A stretch of DNA of 64,000 nt from Rhizobium jaguaris (GTDB lineage: Bacteria > Pseudomonadota > Alphaproteobacteria > Rhizobiales > Rhizobiaceae): contig NZ_CP032696.1 in NCBI RefSeq assembly GCF_003627755.1, forward strand, positions 248,001 to 312,000, read 5' to 3'. Below the pieces are notes generated by a model. The model ran no database searches and had not been told where the DNA came from. It saw nothing but the letters and a program-made list of their open reading frames with translations. Below are positions 47,771-57,132 of the stretch, in pieces. A program made the position numbers and the translations under genes. The stretch's first letter is position 1, and each line of letters opens with the position of its first letter.

Positions 47771-49111
47771 CTAGGCGTCGACTTCTGTGCCGAGAGTTGC
47801 TTTGGCGGAGCCTTTGCCCAAGCTCGCCTGTACTGCGCCGATGCTCTCGCGAACGATTGATAGACCCCGGCGCAAATCGTCCTCGGTGATGATGAGGGCA
47901 ACGAGGAACTTCAATACCTCGCCCCGACCGCCACAGGTTTCGATCACAAGACCGCGACGAAGTGCTTCCGCCTGGATCTTGCCGGGCAGCGACGGATCCT
48001 TTTCCGAGACAAGACCGTACATCAGTCCTCGGCCACGTACAGTCAGTTCGAAGTTGGGGAAGTCGTTGGCAATGGACTTCAGTTCGTCCGCCAAAATTGC
48101 AGACTTCGCAGCGATCTCATCCTCGAACTTGCTGTCGGCCCAATATGTTTCAAGAGCAGCTCGAGCAGCAACGAAAGCGAGATTGTTGCCGCGATACGTA
48201 CCGCTGTGCGCACCCGGCGACCAGATGTCCAGTTCAGGCTTCAAAAGAACGAGAGCCATCGGGGTTCCGACCGCCGAGATCGACTTCGACAAAGTTACGA
48301 TGTCTGGGACGATCCCAGCCGCTTCAAAGGCGAAGAATTTCCCCGAGCGTCCAATACCTGCCTGAATTTCATCCAGGATAAGCAGGATTTCGTGCCGCTT
48401 GGTGATGTCGCGCAGTCGTTGCAGCCACTCCAAACTGGCCGGCCTGATGCCACCTTCGCCTTGGATGGCTTCCAAAATGACGGCGGCAGGTTTGTCCAGC
48501 CCGCTGCTCGGATCGTTGAGCAACTTCTCGAAGTAGTCGAGCGTATCAACCGAAGGACCGAGATAGCCATCGTAAGGCAAAGCCGTTACATGTGCGAGAC
48601 CGAACCCCGCAGCACTCCGGTACTTCTTGTTTCCGGTCGCGGCCAAGGCTCCGGCGCTCACGCCATGGAACCCGTTGGTGAATGCGACCACGTTTGATCT
48701 TTTTGTGACCTGACGGGCAAGCTTGAGTGCCGCCTCGACCGCGTTTGTGCCGGTCGGGCCAGTAAACTGCAACTTGTAATTCAAACCCCGTGGCTTCAGG
48801 ATGTACCGCTCAAAAGCCTCGATGAACGCCTTCTTGGCGCTCGTCGCGAGATCGAGCCCGTGAATGATGCCGTCGCGCTGAATGTAGTCGAGCAACGGCT
48901 TCTTGAAAGCTGGATTATTGTGACCATAGTTGAGGGCGCCAGCACCTGCGAAGAAGTCGAGATATTCCCGACCCTCCACGTCGATCAAGGTTGTACCGAT
49001 TCCGCGATCAAAGACGATCGGGAACGATCGAATGTAACCACGAACTTCAGATTCGAGGCGCTCGAAAATCTCGATGCTCGCGTCGTTTGAAGGCGCGAAG
49101 TTCTTGCTCAT
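47771..49111 (-). CDS. Diaminobutyrate--2-oxoglutarate aminotransferase (EctB type), copy 2
   Basis: 446 residues, nearly the same as the protein at 18845-20173 over most of its length, differing mainly in the first 14 residues and the last about 20. F-E-R-L-E-S-E-V-R-G-Y, G-P-T-G-T-N-A-V-E-A-A-L and the PLP lysine in T-L-S-K-S-I-S are present. It starts M-S-K-N-F with AAGGAGA upstream. It sits between orphan ehuB and an aldehyde dehydrogenase gene, a setting that argues for catabolism of diaminobutyrate to aspartate semialdehyde. Confidence 0.88.
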   Translation of the reverse strand: MSKNFAPSNDASIEIFERLESEVRGYIRSFPIVFDRGIGTTLIDVEGREYLDFFAGAGALNYGHNNPAFKKPLLDYIQRDGIIHGLDLATSAKKAFIEAFERYILKPRGLNYKLQFTGPTGTNAVEAALKLARQVTKRSNVVAFTNGFHGVSAGALAATGNKKYRSAAGFGLAHVTALPYDGYLGPSVDTLDYFEKLLNDPSSGLDKPAAVILEAIQGEGGIRPASLEWLQRLRDITKRHEILLILDEIQAGIGRSGKFFAFEAAGIVPDIVTLSKSISAVGTPMALVLLKPELDIWSPGAHSGTYRGNNLAFVAARAALETYWADSKFEDEIAAKSAILADELKSIANDFPNFELTVRGRGLMYGLVSEKDPSLPGKIQAEALRRGLVIETCGGRGEVLKFLVALIITEDDLRRGLSIVRESIGAVQASLGKGSAKATLGTEVDA

Positions 49112-50148
49112 AGCCGCAATCTCCTTATTAGCAGGCAGATGGTTGGTTTCCTACAGCCGCTGGACGGGCATTTTCTGTAAGTCAGGCCTTCGGAACCCAT
49201 GCCCGGGAATCTAGCAGAGCTGGCAACACGCTTTCCGTAGATTATTCCGGCCTCAAGCGGGATTGCTGCGTCATTTTGGCGAACGCGCAGAAAAACGACG
49301 GAATTCTTTGGAAACCCTGGAAGATTTCTTGGCCCGTCGCAGATTTTAAGGCATAACCGCACGCTGACTAACGGAAGACAAATAAACACCCGCAATGTTG
49401 TGCAGCGGGCACAGGGTTCTGATGCCATTCCAAAGGTTGATTTACCATTTGAAAAATGAGGACGCATTTCGAAGCGTGCGTATCGCGGGCGCGGTACAAT
49501 AGCATCGACCGGTCAACGACCTTAAGTTCCCCAGCGCATCTTCCGGAAAATGCCGAAGGACGGCCATTCCTTTTGCCGGAAACAACCCTGCACGGACAGC
49601 GCCAATGCCTTGTCGTCGGCGATAACGGGCATCTGCATCTGGATCCGGTTCGTTATGTCACCAGGCATTTCCAGCAAGGTGTTGGGATCGGCCACTGCCG
49701 AGGCGAGAAAAAGATGCTGAAGATTGCGGCTTCCAATCTTCAGAACGGCGCGCCGAGCCCGCGATGGCTTCGAGGCGATGCAATGACTGACAAAGGGCTT
49801 CGGGTTCACCGGTGAGTGGACCGGTAACGACCAGAACATCTACTCCCGCGCATTCTGAAAGCAAACAGAAGAATGAATGCTGCCTCTCCGGGACGGGGCC
49901 GGACTGCCTCGAATACTTTCGACAAGCGCGACGAACTCGCTAAAGGCCGTACAAAACCAATGCATTGGCTAGCATAACGAGAATCGGGCTAGGCCGACGA
50001 ACAAACCGAGGACGATTGCCACTAATATGCCACGACGGTCACGCCAGGAGTGGTCGACAACCCTGGCGTGGGTCGCGTAGCGAGAAACCAGTGCGCCCCT
50101 TCCAGTCCCGAGCCGGCGGGAACCGCTGCCTAGAGCCCAGCTATCTAA
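49112..50148. other. 1 kb gap with possible decayed coding sequence
   Basis: On the minus strand near 49800-49860 the frame reads A-G-V-D-V-L-V-V-T-G-P-L-T, which recalls the NuoB/hydrogenase small-subunit family, but the stretch is short and the next part runs in other frames. I see no intact gene or clear regulatory site. Confidence 0.35.
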
Positions 50149-51030
50149 TCAAGGCTGCTTGCAGAGGTCGACGGTCTTGGTGCCGTCCGGCAGAGTCGTT
50201 TTCGTATAGCCGTACTTGCTTACCGATGCCATCATCTCGTCGGAGCCGAGATAGTCTCTCAAAACCGCATTGAAGGCGTCGACTGCTGCCTGCTGGTCAA
50301 GGGCAAACGCAAAGGCAGGATAGCCGACGACTGGTGGGGTAAAGGGATCAGCGAGTTCGATGCTCTCCTCCTTGTCAGCAAATTGCTTGACGGTGAAGTA
50401 GTCGCCTGCGCCAGCGTCGGCCCGGCCAGTCTTCACCGCCTGCAGAATTTCCGCAGGCCCTGCGACTTGCATGATCTTTGCGTCGGGGATACCGACCTTC
50501 TGGGCGAGTTTCACCGAGTCGTAGCCAGACGCGGTCACGAACATGAGCCCCTTATCGCGCACGTCCTGGTAAGAGTGCAGTCCTTTCGGATTTCCTTTCG
50601 GTACGAGCAGGCCATCCGCAGCCTTCCCGAGTGGTTCAGTAAAAAGTACGTTGCGGCAGCGGTCCGGGTAGACGAACATGCCTCCGGTGATAATATCGAA
50701 GCGACCTGCCTGAAGACCCGGAATGAGAGAGCCCCATTCGGTCACCACGGGCTCGACCTTAGTCGTGCCGAGTTTCTTCAGAATATCGATCGTCATGACA
50801 TTGACGAAGCCCAGCGGTTCATTGTTTTCTCCTGGATAGGCCCAGGGAATTTCATTGGAAAACCCGATTTTTATCGTCTCGCCATTTTTGATCTTATCAA
50901 GTAGCGATTGCGCCGAAGCCGAACCAGCAAAGGATGCTGTAGGAGCTACGACACCCAGCGCAACCATGGTTTTCAGAACCGTGCGCCTCGAAAGATCAAG
51001 CCGGTATTGGTCGCTGTTCGTACACTTCAT
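50149..51030 (-). CDS. Ectoine-type solute-binding protein EhuB, orphan copy 2
   Basis: A 293-residue periplasmic protein with a twin-arginine signal (L-S-R-R-T-V-L-K-T-M, then a hydrophobic run ending S-A-S-A-Q). The mature part has I-K-I-G-F-S-N-E-I-P-W-A-Y-P-G, D-I-I-T-G-G-M-F-V-Y-P-D-R-C and A-G-A-G-D-Y-F-T-V, as in EhuB at 38193. The ATG at 51030 is preceded by GGAGGAAA; a longer frame to 51105 has no such signal. No permease or ATPase follows, so it must use EhuCDA of the other locus, if it works. Confidence 0.88.
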   Translation of the reverse strand: MKCTNSDQYRLDLSRRTVLKTMVALGVVAPTASFAGSASAQSLLDKIKNGETIKIGFSNEIPWAYPGENNEPLGFVNVMTIDILKKLGTTKVEPVVTEWGSLIPGLQAGRFDIITGGMFVYPDRCRNVLFTEPLGKAADGLLVPKGNPKGLHSYQDVRDKGLMFVTASGYDSVKLAQKVGIPDAKIMQVAGPAEILQAVKTGRADAGAGDYFTVKQFADKEESIELADPFTPPVVGYPAFAFALDQQAAVDAFNAVLRDYLGSDEMMASVSKYGYTKTTLPDGTKTVDLCKQP

Positions 51031-51505
51031 CTTGCATTTCCTCCGATTTTTGTTCGCCGCAATGCCGCCTATGACGCGAACTTTGATGCGGCAGTTCCCT
51101 TTCATGGTGACGTGAGCGCCCGTGCCCAGCCCAAACCACCTCTGGCCATGTTCTGGCTGCCGGCCGATCTCTCACTTTCCACTCATTTAGTTTAGCAACG
51201 GAGATCGGACCCGTTCGTGCAATTATATGAAGGACATGCAGGAAATATGCGCATTGGGTGGAAAAAAAGCAGCAGGTCGTCGTCGAAAAAAGGATCGCGT
51301 GTAAGTTGGTGGCAATTCTTGTTAGCAGGAACTGGCTCCGGCATGGGGCACGGGGCCTGATAGCGCGTTATTGGCCGATCACGCTTACGTTTTCCAGCGG
51401 TTAGACCTACTGTTCGAATTGATTTTAGTTAGCGAAAGTCGGCGTCCGCAGAGCATAGTGCCGCTGCGACAGCAAGCATGCTTTCCGGACCAAATGTCCG
51501 GCGCC

Positions 51506-51976
51506 CTATTTGTCGATGCGCACAGCGAACGACACCTTAGTGCGGTCCATGACGACCATCGTACTGAATCCTTTGATGTCAGGATTTTCGTAGAAAAATC
51601 GGCGTGTAAATGCCTCATACTCGACCATATCTCGCACGCAAATAAGGAGAACAAAGTCGGCCTCGCCTGTCACATAGAATGCGCTCATTATCTCAGGCGT
51701 TTTCCTGATAGCTTGCTTAAAACGGTCGATAATATTGGACCGATCGCGCTCCAAGCTTATTGATACCAGCATGAGCATGGGCCGCCCGACGGCCTCCGGC
51801 GAAACAATAGCAACATCCGCCTCAATGACTCCGGCGTCACGCAGTTTCTTCAAACGTCGCTGACAAGCGGTAGCCGAAAGGCCCACAAGTTCGCCGAGTT
51901 CCTCAGTGGTTAGCCGATTATTCCGTTGAACCGCGTCAAGGATCTTTCGGTCAAAATGGTCCAGTTCCATTGGCAA
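51506..51976 (-). CDS. Lrp/AsnC-family transcriptional regulator
   Basis: 156 residues. The N-terminal helix-turn-helix is L-D-H-F-D-R-K-I-L-D-A-V-Q-R-N-N-R then E-L-G-E-L-V-G-L-S (residues 4-40). The C-terminal RAM domain (about residues 65-150) senses amino acids. It is first in the minus-strand row leading to ehuB2, the aminotransferase and the dehydrogenase. An AsnC-type regulator (DoeX) is known in ectoine-degradation clusters, and a similar role is inferred. Confidence 0.88.
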   Translation of the reverse strand: MPMELDHFDRKILDAVQRNNRLTTEELGELVGLSATACQRRLKKLRDAGVIEADVAIVSPEAVGRPMLMLVSISLERDRSNIIDRFKQAIRKTPEIMSAFYVTGEADFVLLICVRDMVEYEAFTRRFFYENPDIKGFSTMVVMDRTKVSFAVRIDK

Positions 51977-52363
51977 TCCTTCGAGAGATCGCGCTTACGC
52001 GCAGGTGAAATGCCTTGTACGGCTACTCTGTGTAATGTGACGCCGAGCCGGGCGCCAAAAACGCCAAAGGCGGTTCCATTCTTCGTGCTCCATTCTTGCT
52101 TCGACGACAGGCCGACCCAACGGCTCATTGTCCTGAAGTCGGGAGGGACTTGAGAGTAACCTTTCCAGCTACGGGTTTCGTTTCGAGGCCATTGTTGCAC
52201 TCGTAGACTATGCGCGGGCGATAGGCCCCTCAAGTTGGTAATCTAAAGGTACGACGGAAATCCTGCGCATTTGCGCATATATACGCCGGTTTTCTGCGTT
52301 ATCAATCCTACTGAGCTTTAGTTAGACCCCTCTCCGCATCTATCCTTAGGGCAAATGCCGCCG

Positions 52364-52399
52364 TGGGAGATGTTGATACGATGGGAGATGTTGATACGA
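52364..52399 (+). repeat. 18-base tandem repeat, two copies
   Basis: The unit TGGGAGATGTTGATACGA occurs twice in direct succession in the gap between the lrp and UPF0262 genes. Confidence 0.85.
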
Positions 52400-52594
52400 T
52401 TCCCGAACAACGCGTCGCAACTCATCTTACAACTGTTCCGGATCGGAGAAGTGTGCTCGCATGATTAGGTTCTGCCCCGACGTCCGGATCTTCACCGCAT
52501 CGCTGTCCGCTAGAAAGAGCACGCGCCACCTAGAGAACACAGCTGAGCGTTGCCTGGGCTGCAGATGGTCCGCAATCTTGCGTCGGAGGCGAGC

Positions 52595-53092
52595 GTGACC
52601 GCGGCAGAATTTCGTCTTTCGGATGTGTCGCTCGACCGTTGTTTCCGCGGGCCAGACGCTCGTGCTCAAGGCGAGAGGGCCATTGCTATTCTCGGTCTTC
52701 TTGAGGAGAACATGTTTCGTCCCGTAGGCCATGCGGGGGGGGCGCACCAATTACACGTTGGAATGGCCAAGGGCTTGCTAGCTTTGAGTATTTCCGATGC
52801 CAAGGCGGTTCCAGTGATTACTCATCACCTTTCGCTCACGCCTTTTCGCCGGCTCCTTCGTGACTACAGTCGCATTTGTGAGACGTACTACGATGCAATT
52901 CGATACCCCGGCCCTGAGAGGCTCGAAGCAATCGAGATGGGTCGACGCGGGATCCATAACCGGGCGGCTGAGCTATTGAAGGAGCGGCTATCGACAGGCG
53001 TGAGCGTCGATCAAGATACCGCCCGTCGGCTGTTCTCTCTCATTCACGCTCTGTTTTGGGGGAGCGACAGGTATCGATTTCATTTCGGTTGA
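52595..53092 (+). CDS. UPF0262 family protein
   Basis: 165 residues, matching the alphaproteobacterial UPF0262 family: F-R-L-S-D-V-x-L-D near the start, L-L-E-E-N-M-F-x-P-V-G-H-A-G-G, L-S-L-T-P-F-R-R-L-L-R-D-Y, I-E-M-G-R-R-G-I-H-N and T-A-R-R-L-F-S-L-I-H. The family has no known function. GTG at 52595 is chosen because GGAGG lies five bases before it and the family homology begins there; an ATG at 52550 would add 15 unmatched residues. An extra copy outside the chromosome is unusual. Confidence 0.82.
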   Translation: MTAAEFRLSDVSLDRCFRGPDARAQGERAIAILGLLEENMFRPVGHAGGAHQLHVGMAKGLLALSISDAKAVPVITHHLSLTPFRRLLRDYSRICETYYDAIRYPGPERLEAIEMGRRGIHNRAAELLKERLSTGVSVDQDTARRLFSLIHALFWGSDRYRFHFG

Positions 53093-53295
53093 AACGGGGA
53101 CCCCTCCCGATCAGGACCCCCGCGAGACTGCGTTATACGGCAAAGCGCCTATGATCAATCCGGATCAGACCAATAAGAAGGACCCTCCATTGTCTACAAG
53201 CTCAAGACGAAAGACCCGTGCTTCTCAACTAGAACAGAGTAAACAAGTTCGAATATCCGCTATTCGACATGAGGGCGCCACGGTCGAGGTGTATT

Positions 53296-54708
53296 ATGAA
53301 AAGTAATTCTGCTAGTTTTCTCGAAAGCGTCGACCAGAACTTCCGCCACGCCCTGACGTTTATCGATCTTCCTGAAGGGCTTGCAGAGCGGATCGTTCAA
53401 TGCAATTCGACCTACACGGTAAGATTTGGCGTGCGGCTACGCGGCCGCATGTACAGCTTCATTGGCTGGCGCTCCGTTCATAGCGAGCACTGCGAGCCGG
53501 TGAAGGGCGGCATTCGCTACGCGTCGAATGCCGATGCCGACGAAGTTGAAGCTCTGGCCGCTCTCATGACATTGAAGTGCTCGCTTGTTGACGTTCCCTT
53601 TGGTGGATCGAAGGGAGCACTCAAGATCGATCCGAGCGCGTGGACTCCGCAGGAACTCGAGCGCATCACCCGCCGCTTCACGCAGGAACTCAACAAGCGT
53701 GGCCTCATTGGCCCAGGAGTTAACGTACCGGCACCAGACATCGGTACGGGAGAACGGGAAATGGCCTGGATGGTAGACGAGTTCCGTCGAGCCAATCCCA
53801 CTGATGTTGTCAACGCGCGTGCCTGTGTCACGGGTAAGCCGATATCAAAGGGTGGAATTGCCGGTCGCACGGAAGCTACCGGTCGCGGCGTTCAGTTCGC
53901 CATCCACAGCTTCCTGAAAGACACCCGAACACCGGGCTTGCAAGGTCGTCGCGACTTGAAGGATGCAACAGTCATCGTCCAGGGTTTCGGTAACGTCGGC
54001 TATCACGCTGCCAAGTTCCTGTCAGAGGATGACGGCGCACGCGTGATTGTCGTAGCTGAACGGGACGGCTATGTTGCCAACGTCGCAGGTCTGGCCATCG
54101 AGGCTCTAAAGCAACATCAAGTCCGGACTGGAAGCATTCTCGGTTTTCCCGGCGCGAGATCATGTGCAGGCGATATGACAGGCATCGAGCATCCCTGCGA
54201 TGTTCTTGTTCCTGCGGCGATGGAAAACGCCATTCACTCGGAGAATGCGGAGCGCATCAGCGCGCATCTAGTTGTAGAAGCTGCTAATGGGCCAATCACC
54301 TTTGAAGCGGACAGGATTCTACGCAGCAGGGGGGTGACAATCCTTCCGGACCTTTATGTCAATGCCGGCGGCGTGGTCGTCAGCTATTTCGAATGGGTAA
54401 AAAACCTTACCCATATTCCGTTTGGGCTAATGGAAAGGCGCCGACGTGAAAGGCGAAACCATGCGATTGCGACTGTGCTGGAACGCATGACGGGGAGGGA
54501 GTTCCCCCCAGATATGCGCGACGAGTTCCTAGAGGGAGGAGCGGAGATCGACCTGGTCAGATCCGGACTAGAGGACGTCATGCGAAGCACTTGGGCACGC
54601 ATCGCGAACCTCATGGAGCTACGTCCCGAACTGGCCGATTATAGGACCGCGGCCTATGTCGTATCGATTAGACAAATCGCCGAAGCTTATGAGGCAATAG
54701 GCATTTGA
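53296..54708 (+). CDS. Glu/Leu/Phe/Val-type glutamate dehydrogenase
   Basis: 470 residues. It carries K-G-G-I-R-Y (substrate binding), the catalytic lysine in P-F-G-G-S-K-G-A (about residue 105), P-A-P-D-I-G-T-G and the dinucleotide fold G-F-G-N-V-G-Y-H-A. It interconverts glutamate and 2-oxoglutarate plus ammonia with NAD(P). ATG at 53296 is preferred over 53269, which adds nine residues without similarity. In context it could recycle glutamate made by the aminotransferases nearby. Confidence 0.87.
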   Translation: MKSNSASFLESVDQNFRHALTFIDLPEGLAERIVQCNSTYTVRFGVRLRGRMYSFIGWRSVHSEHCEPVKGGIRYASNADADEVEALAALMTLKCSLVDVPFGGSKGALKIDPSAWTPQELERITRRFTQELNKRGLIGPGVNVPAPDIGTGEREMAWMVDEFRRANPTDVVNARACVTGKPISKGGIAGRTEATGRGVQFAIHSFLKDTRTPGLQGRRDLKDATVIVQGFGNVGYHAAKFLSEDDGARVIVVAERDGYVANVAGLAIEALKQHQVRTGSILGFPGARSCAGDMTGIEHPCDVLVPAAMENAIHSENAERISAHLVVEAANGPITFEADRILRSRGVTILPDLYVNAGGVVVSYFEWVKNLTHIPFGLMERRRRERRNHAIATVLERMTGREFPPDMRDEFLEGGAEIDLVRSGLEDVMRSTWARIANLMELRPELADYRTAAYVVSIRQIAEAYEAIGI

Positions 54709-54933
54709 TCCGACTTACGACTGTCAACGGCGAGACTGGGCGGAATAAGCGGAGTAGCGGGAAGGTTTTGATCATGCGACAGTCATTCGCCGCCCAATCA
54801 TATCGTAACGTGATCAGGCGGCATCAAAGCGGATACCACCCTCAAGATCCGACGTCGGATTTTCGGGCTGTTCGGAAATAAGTCGTTCTTCATTTCGACT
54901 CTTCTGAACTGATATGACCGTGGGAGCATTGAG

Positions 54934-55464
54934 ATGAATAGTATGACTAGCTTGCGTCCCGCCCGCACCTCCGACTATCCAGTCCTAGTCAATGCGATCC
55001 AAGTTTGGTGGGCAGATTCTCGTACTCCTGAACAGGCACGGGCTCTTTCTCTTCTGCTCCCACAGTTGTTTCTGCAGCACTTCGCGTCCACAAGCCTGAT
55101 TGCGGAAGATGAAACCCGCATCCACGGCCTTTTGGTTGGTTTTTTCTCCCCAGACCACCTGGAGCAGGCCTACATACACTTTGTTGGCATTGACCCGCGC
55201 AGTCGAGGACAAGGACTTGCGCGTCGCCTATATTTGACTTTTTTCGACCGTGCGATTGCCGCTGGCCGGTTTGAGGTTATCGCGATCACCGCTCCACAAA
55301 ATACAGGCTCGATCGCCTTTCACGAGGCCCTCGGTTTCACGCTCGTTGGTGACGCCGAAGGGGCGGTCGTTCATCGCCATTATGATGGTCCGTATGAGGA
55401 CCGCGTGGTTTTCCACCGCAGTTTGATACTCCCCGCATCAAGCGGCACTGCCATCAGTTCCTGA
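54934..55464 (+). CDS. GNAT-family N-acetyltransferase
   Basis: 176 residues with an acetyl-CoA-binding motif A, G-I-D-P-R-S-R-G-Q-G-L-A-R-R-L (about residues 90-104), and motif B, N-T-G-S-I-A-F-H-E-A-L-G-F. It does not resemble the ectoine-biosynthesis acetyltransferase EctA beyond the GNAT fold. A start at 54949 (M-T-S-L-R-P-A) is also possible. Substrate unknown. Confidence 0.82.
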   Translation: MNSMTSLRPARTSDYPVLVNAIQVWWADSRTPEQARALSLLLPQLFLQHFASTSLIAEDETRIHGLLVGFFSPDHLEQAYIHFVGIDPRSRGQGLARRLYLTFFDRAIAAGRFEVIAITAPQNTGSIAFHEALGFTLVGDAEGAVVHRHYDGPYEDRVVFHRSLILPASSGTAISS

Positions 55465-55899
55465 CGCCCCATACACCAGTAAGGTAAATTATCTCTTCCG
55501 GTCATAAATCCCCGACCGTTTTGAAATTTCGGGCACCGGTGCGAGCAGCTATCGGGGGTCCGACGATGAACAGTGACATCGACGGCTCAATCCATCTACA
55601 CCGCGGTGCTAACGCAGACAGGTTTCATCCCTCCGGTTTCGGTCAAAGGGACGCCGGCCAACGTAATTCGGGCGTTCGCCCCAGTTGTGACGTGAAACTG
55701 CAAGAATCGCACTTACACGCAGAAAACCTGCTCCAAATTCGAAAAACCGTCCGCTTTGTACACAGCAAAGAGCATATGGTGACGGTGCCAGTAGATAGCT
55801 GGCTCTGCCGCTGTTGATGCGCGGCGCAAGCACTTCAACCTGCCAACTTGGGACGTAAGGTAAAAAGGTACTGATCGTCCCCCAAATTGACGAGCCGCT
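55465..55899. other. Intergenic, no supported gene
   Basis: About 435 bases between GNAT and aminotransferase genes. Short frames at 55521-55817 lack a recognised family. No clear promoter seen. Confidence 0.45.
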
Positions 55900-57099
55900 A
55901 TGACTGGTATGAAACGCAGTTTGCTTCCCCTCAACGTACTTCGGCAGGAGTTTCCCGCCACCCAGAACTACCTCTACATGGACGTAGCAAATCAGGGATT
56001 GATCTCCCGAACCACGAGGACGTCCTTCGACCAGCATCTGGACAATCGCTTGCACGGAGATAACGACGAACTTCCTCAGTTGCGGGATGTCGAAAAGACC
56101 CGCGCCCGGTTTGCGCAGTTCGTCGGTGCGGATAAAGACGAAGTTGCGATCACAAAGAATGCGTCGGAAGGCATTAATATAATCGCCAATGCGATTGACT
56201 GGCGGCCCGGAGACCGCGTTGTCCTTTGCCCTCAACTGGAGCACGCTAACAACATTTTGCCCTGGCTACAGGTTAAAGCGCTGCACAATATCGAGCTGAA
56301 AGTTGTTGAGCCGGACAACGGCGCAATGCCCGTCGACGCTATCGTCGACGCGATCAGCTCCACGACTCGCGTAGTGGCCGTTTCCACTGCAACTATGGTT
56401 CCTGGCTTCCGGACAATGACAAAACCGATAGCCGAAGCCTGTAGACGATTTGGCGCCTTTCTTCTCGCCGATGGAACTCAATCGGTCGGGATCCTTCACA
56501 CCGATGTTGCCGAAATGGGGTTAGATGGCTTGGCCGTATCGACCGTGAAAGGCCTTATGGGTCTTTATGGGTCAGGGTTCCTGTATTGCCGCCGACAGTG
56601 GGCCGATCGGCTCAATCCGGCGTATCTTGCTCGCTTCAGTGTTGACCTCGGAAATGCGCCGGAATCGGCTCCGATTCTCAATGCGGCCAAACTGCGGGAT
56701 GGCGCTCCCCGTTTTGATGTTGGCCACTATAACTTTCCCGGGATGATCGCCGCATATGCCTCCATGGGGCAGATGCTTGAGATCGGCACCGAAGCAATCG
56801 ATAGGCATGTTACGGCGTTGGCCGCGCGATTGGCCGCGGGGCTGTTGGATCTCGGACTGCCCATCTGCGGCGGAGCCCCGGGCAAGCATACAGGAAGTAT
56901 TGTAGCCGCCGGCGACGTTGCCACGCTCTCCGGTGCCAAAGCGGCCCCGCCCTTTGTTCAGGAACTACAAAACTATCTTGCCAAAAACAAAGTTCTCGTA
57001 TCGAGCCGTCGCGGGATGCTCAGGTTCTCGCTTCATCTCTACAACACTGAGGACCAGGTTGATCGGGTGATCGATCTGACAAAGAACTGGCTGAAATAG
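55900..57099 (+). CDS. Class V PLP aminotransferase (cysteine-desulfurase-like)
   Basis: A 399-residue PLP enzyme with the start Y-L-Y-M-D-V-A-N-Q-G-L, I-T-K-N-A-S-E-G-I-N (phosphate binding), L-A-D-G-T-Q-S-V-G (about residue 190) and the Schiff-base lysine in V-S-T-V-K-G-L-M-G-L-Y-G (about residue 210). Members include cysteine desulfurases, isopenicillin-N epimerase-like proteins and diverse aminotransferases. No mobile cysteine loop is evident, so a desulfurase is less likely. It is 33 bases from the deacetylase gene at 57133 and probably co-transcribed with it. Confidence 0.82.
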   Translation: MTGMKRSLLPLNVLRQEFPATQNYLYMDVANQGLISRTTRTSFDQHLDNRLHGDNDELPQLRDVEKTRARFAQFVGADKDEVAITKNASEGINIIANAIDWRPGDRVVLCPQLEHANNILPWLQVKALHNIELKVVEPDNGAMPVDAIVDAISSTTRVVAVSTATMVPGFRTMTKPIAEACRRFGAFLLADGTQSVGILHTDVAEMGLDGLAVSTVKGLMGLYGSGFLYCRRQWADRLNPAYLARFSVDLGNAPESAPILNAAKLRDGAPRFDVGHYNFPGMIAAYASMGQMLEIGTEAIDRHVTALAARLAAGLLDLGLPICGGAPGKHTGSIVAAGDVATLSGAKAAPPFVQELQNYLAKNKVLVSSRRGMLRFSLHLYNTEDQVDRVIDLTKNWLK

Positions 57100-57132
57100 T
57101 CAAAGCTAATTTCCACGGAAGCAGGAGAAATT

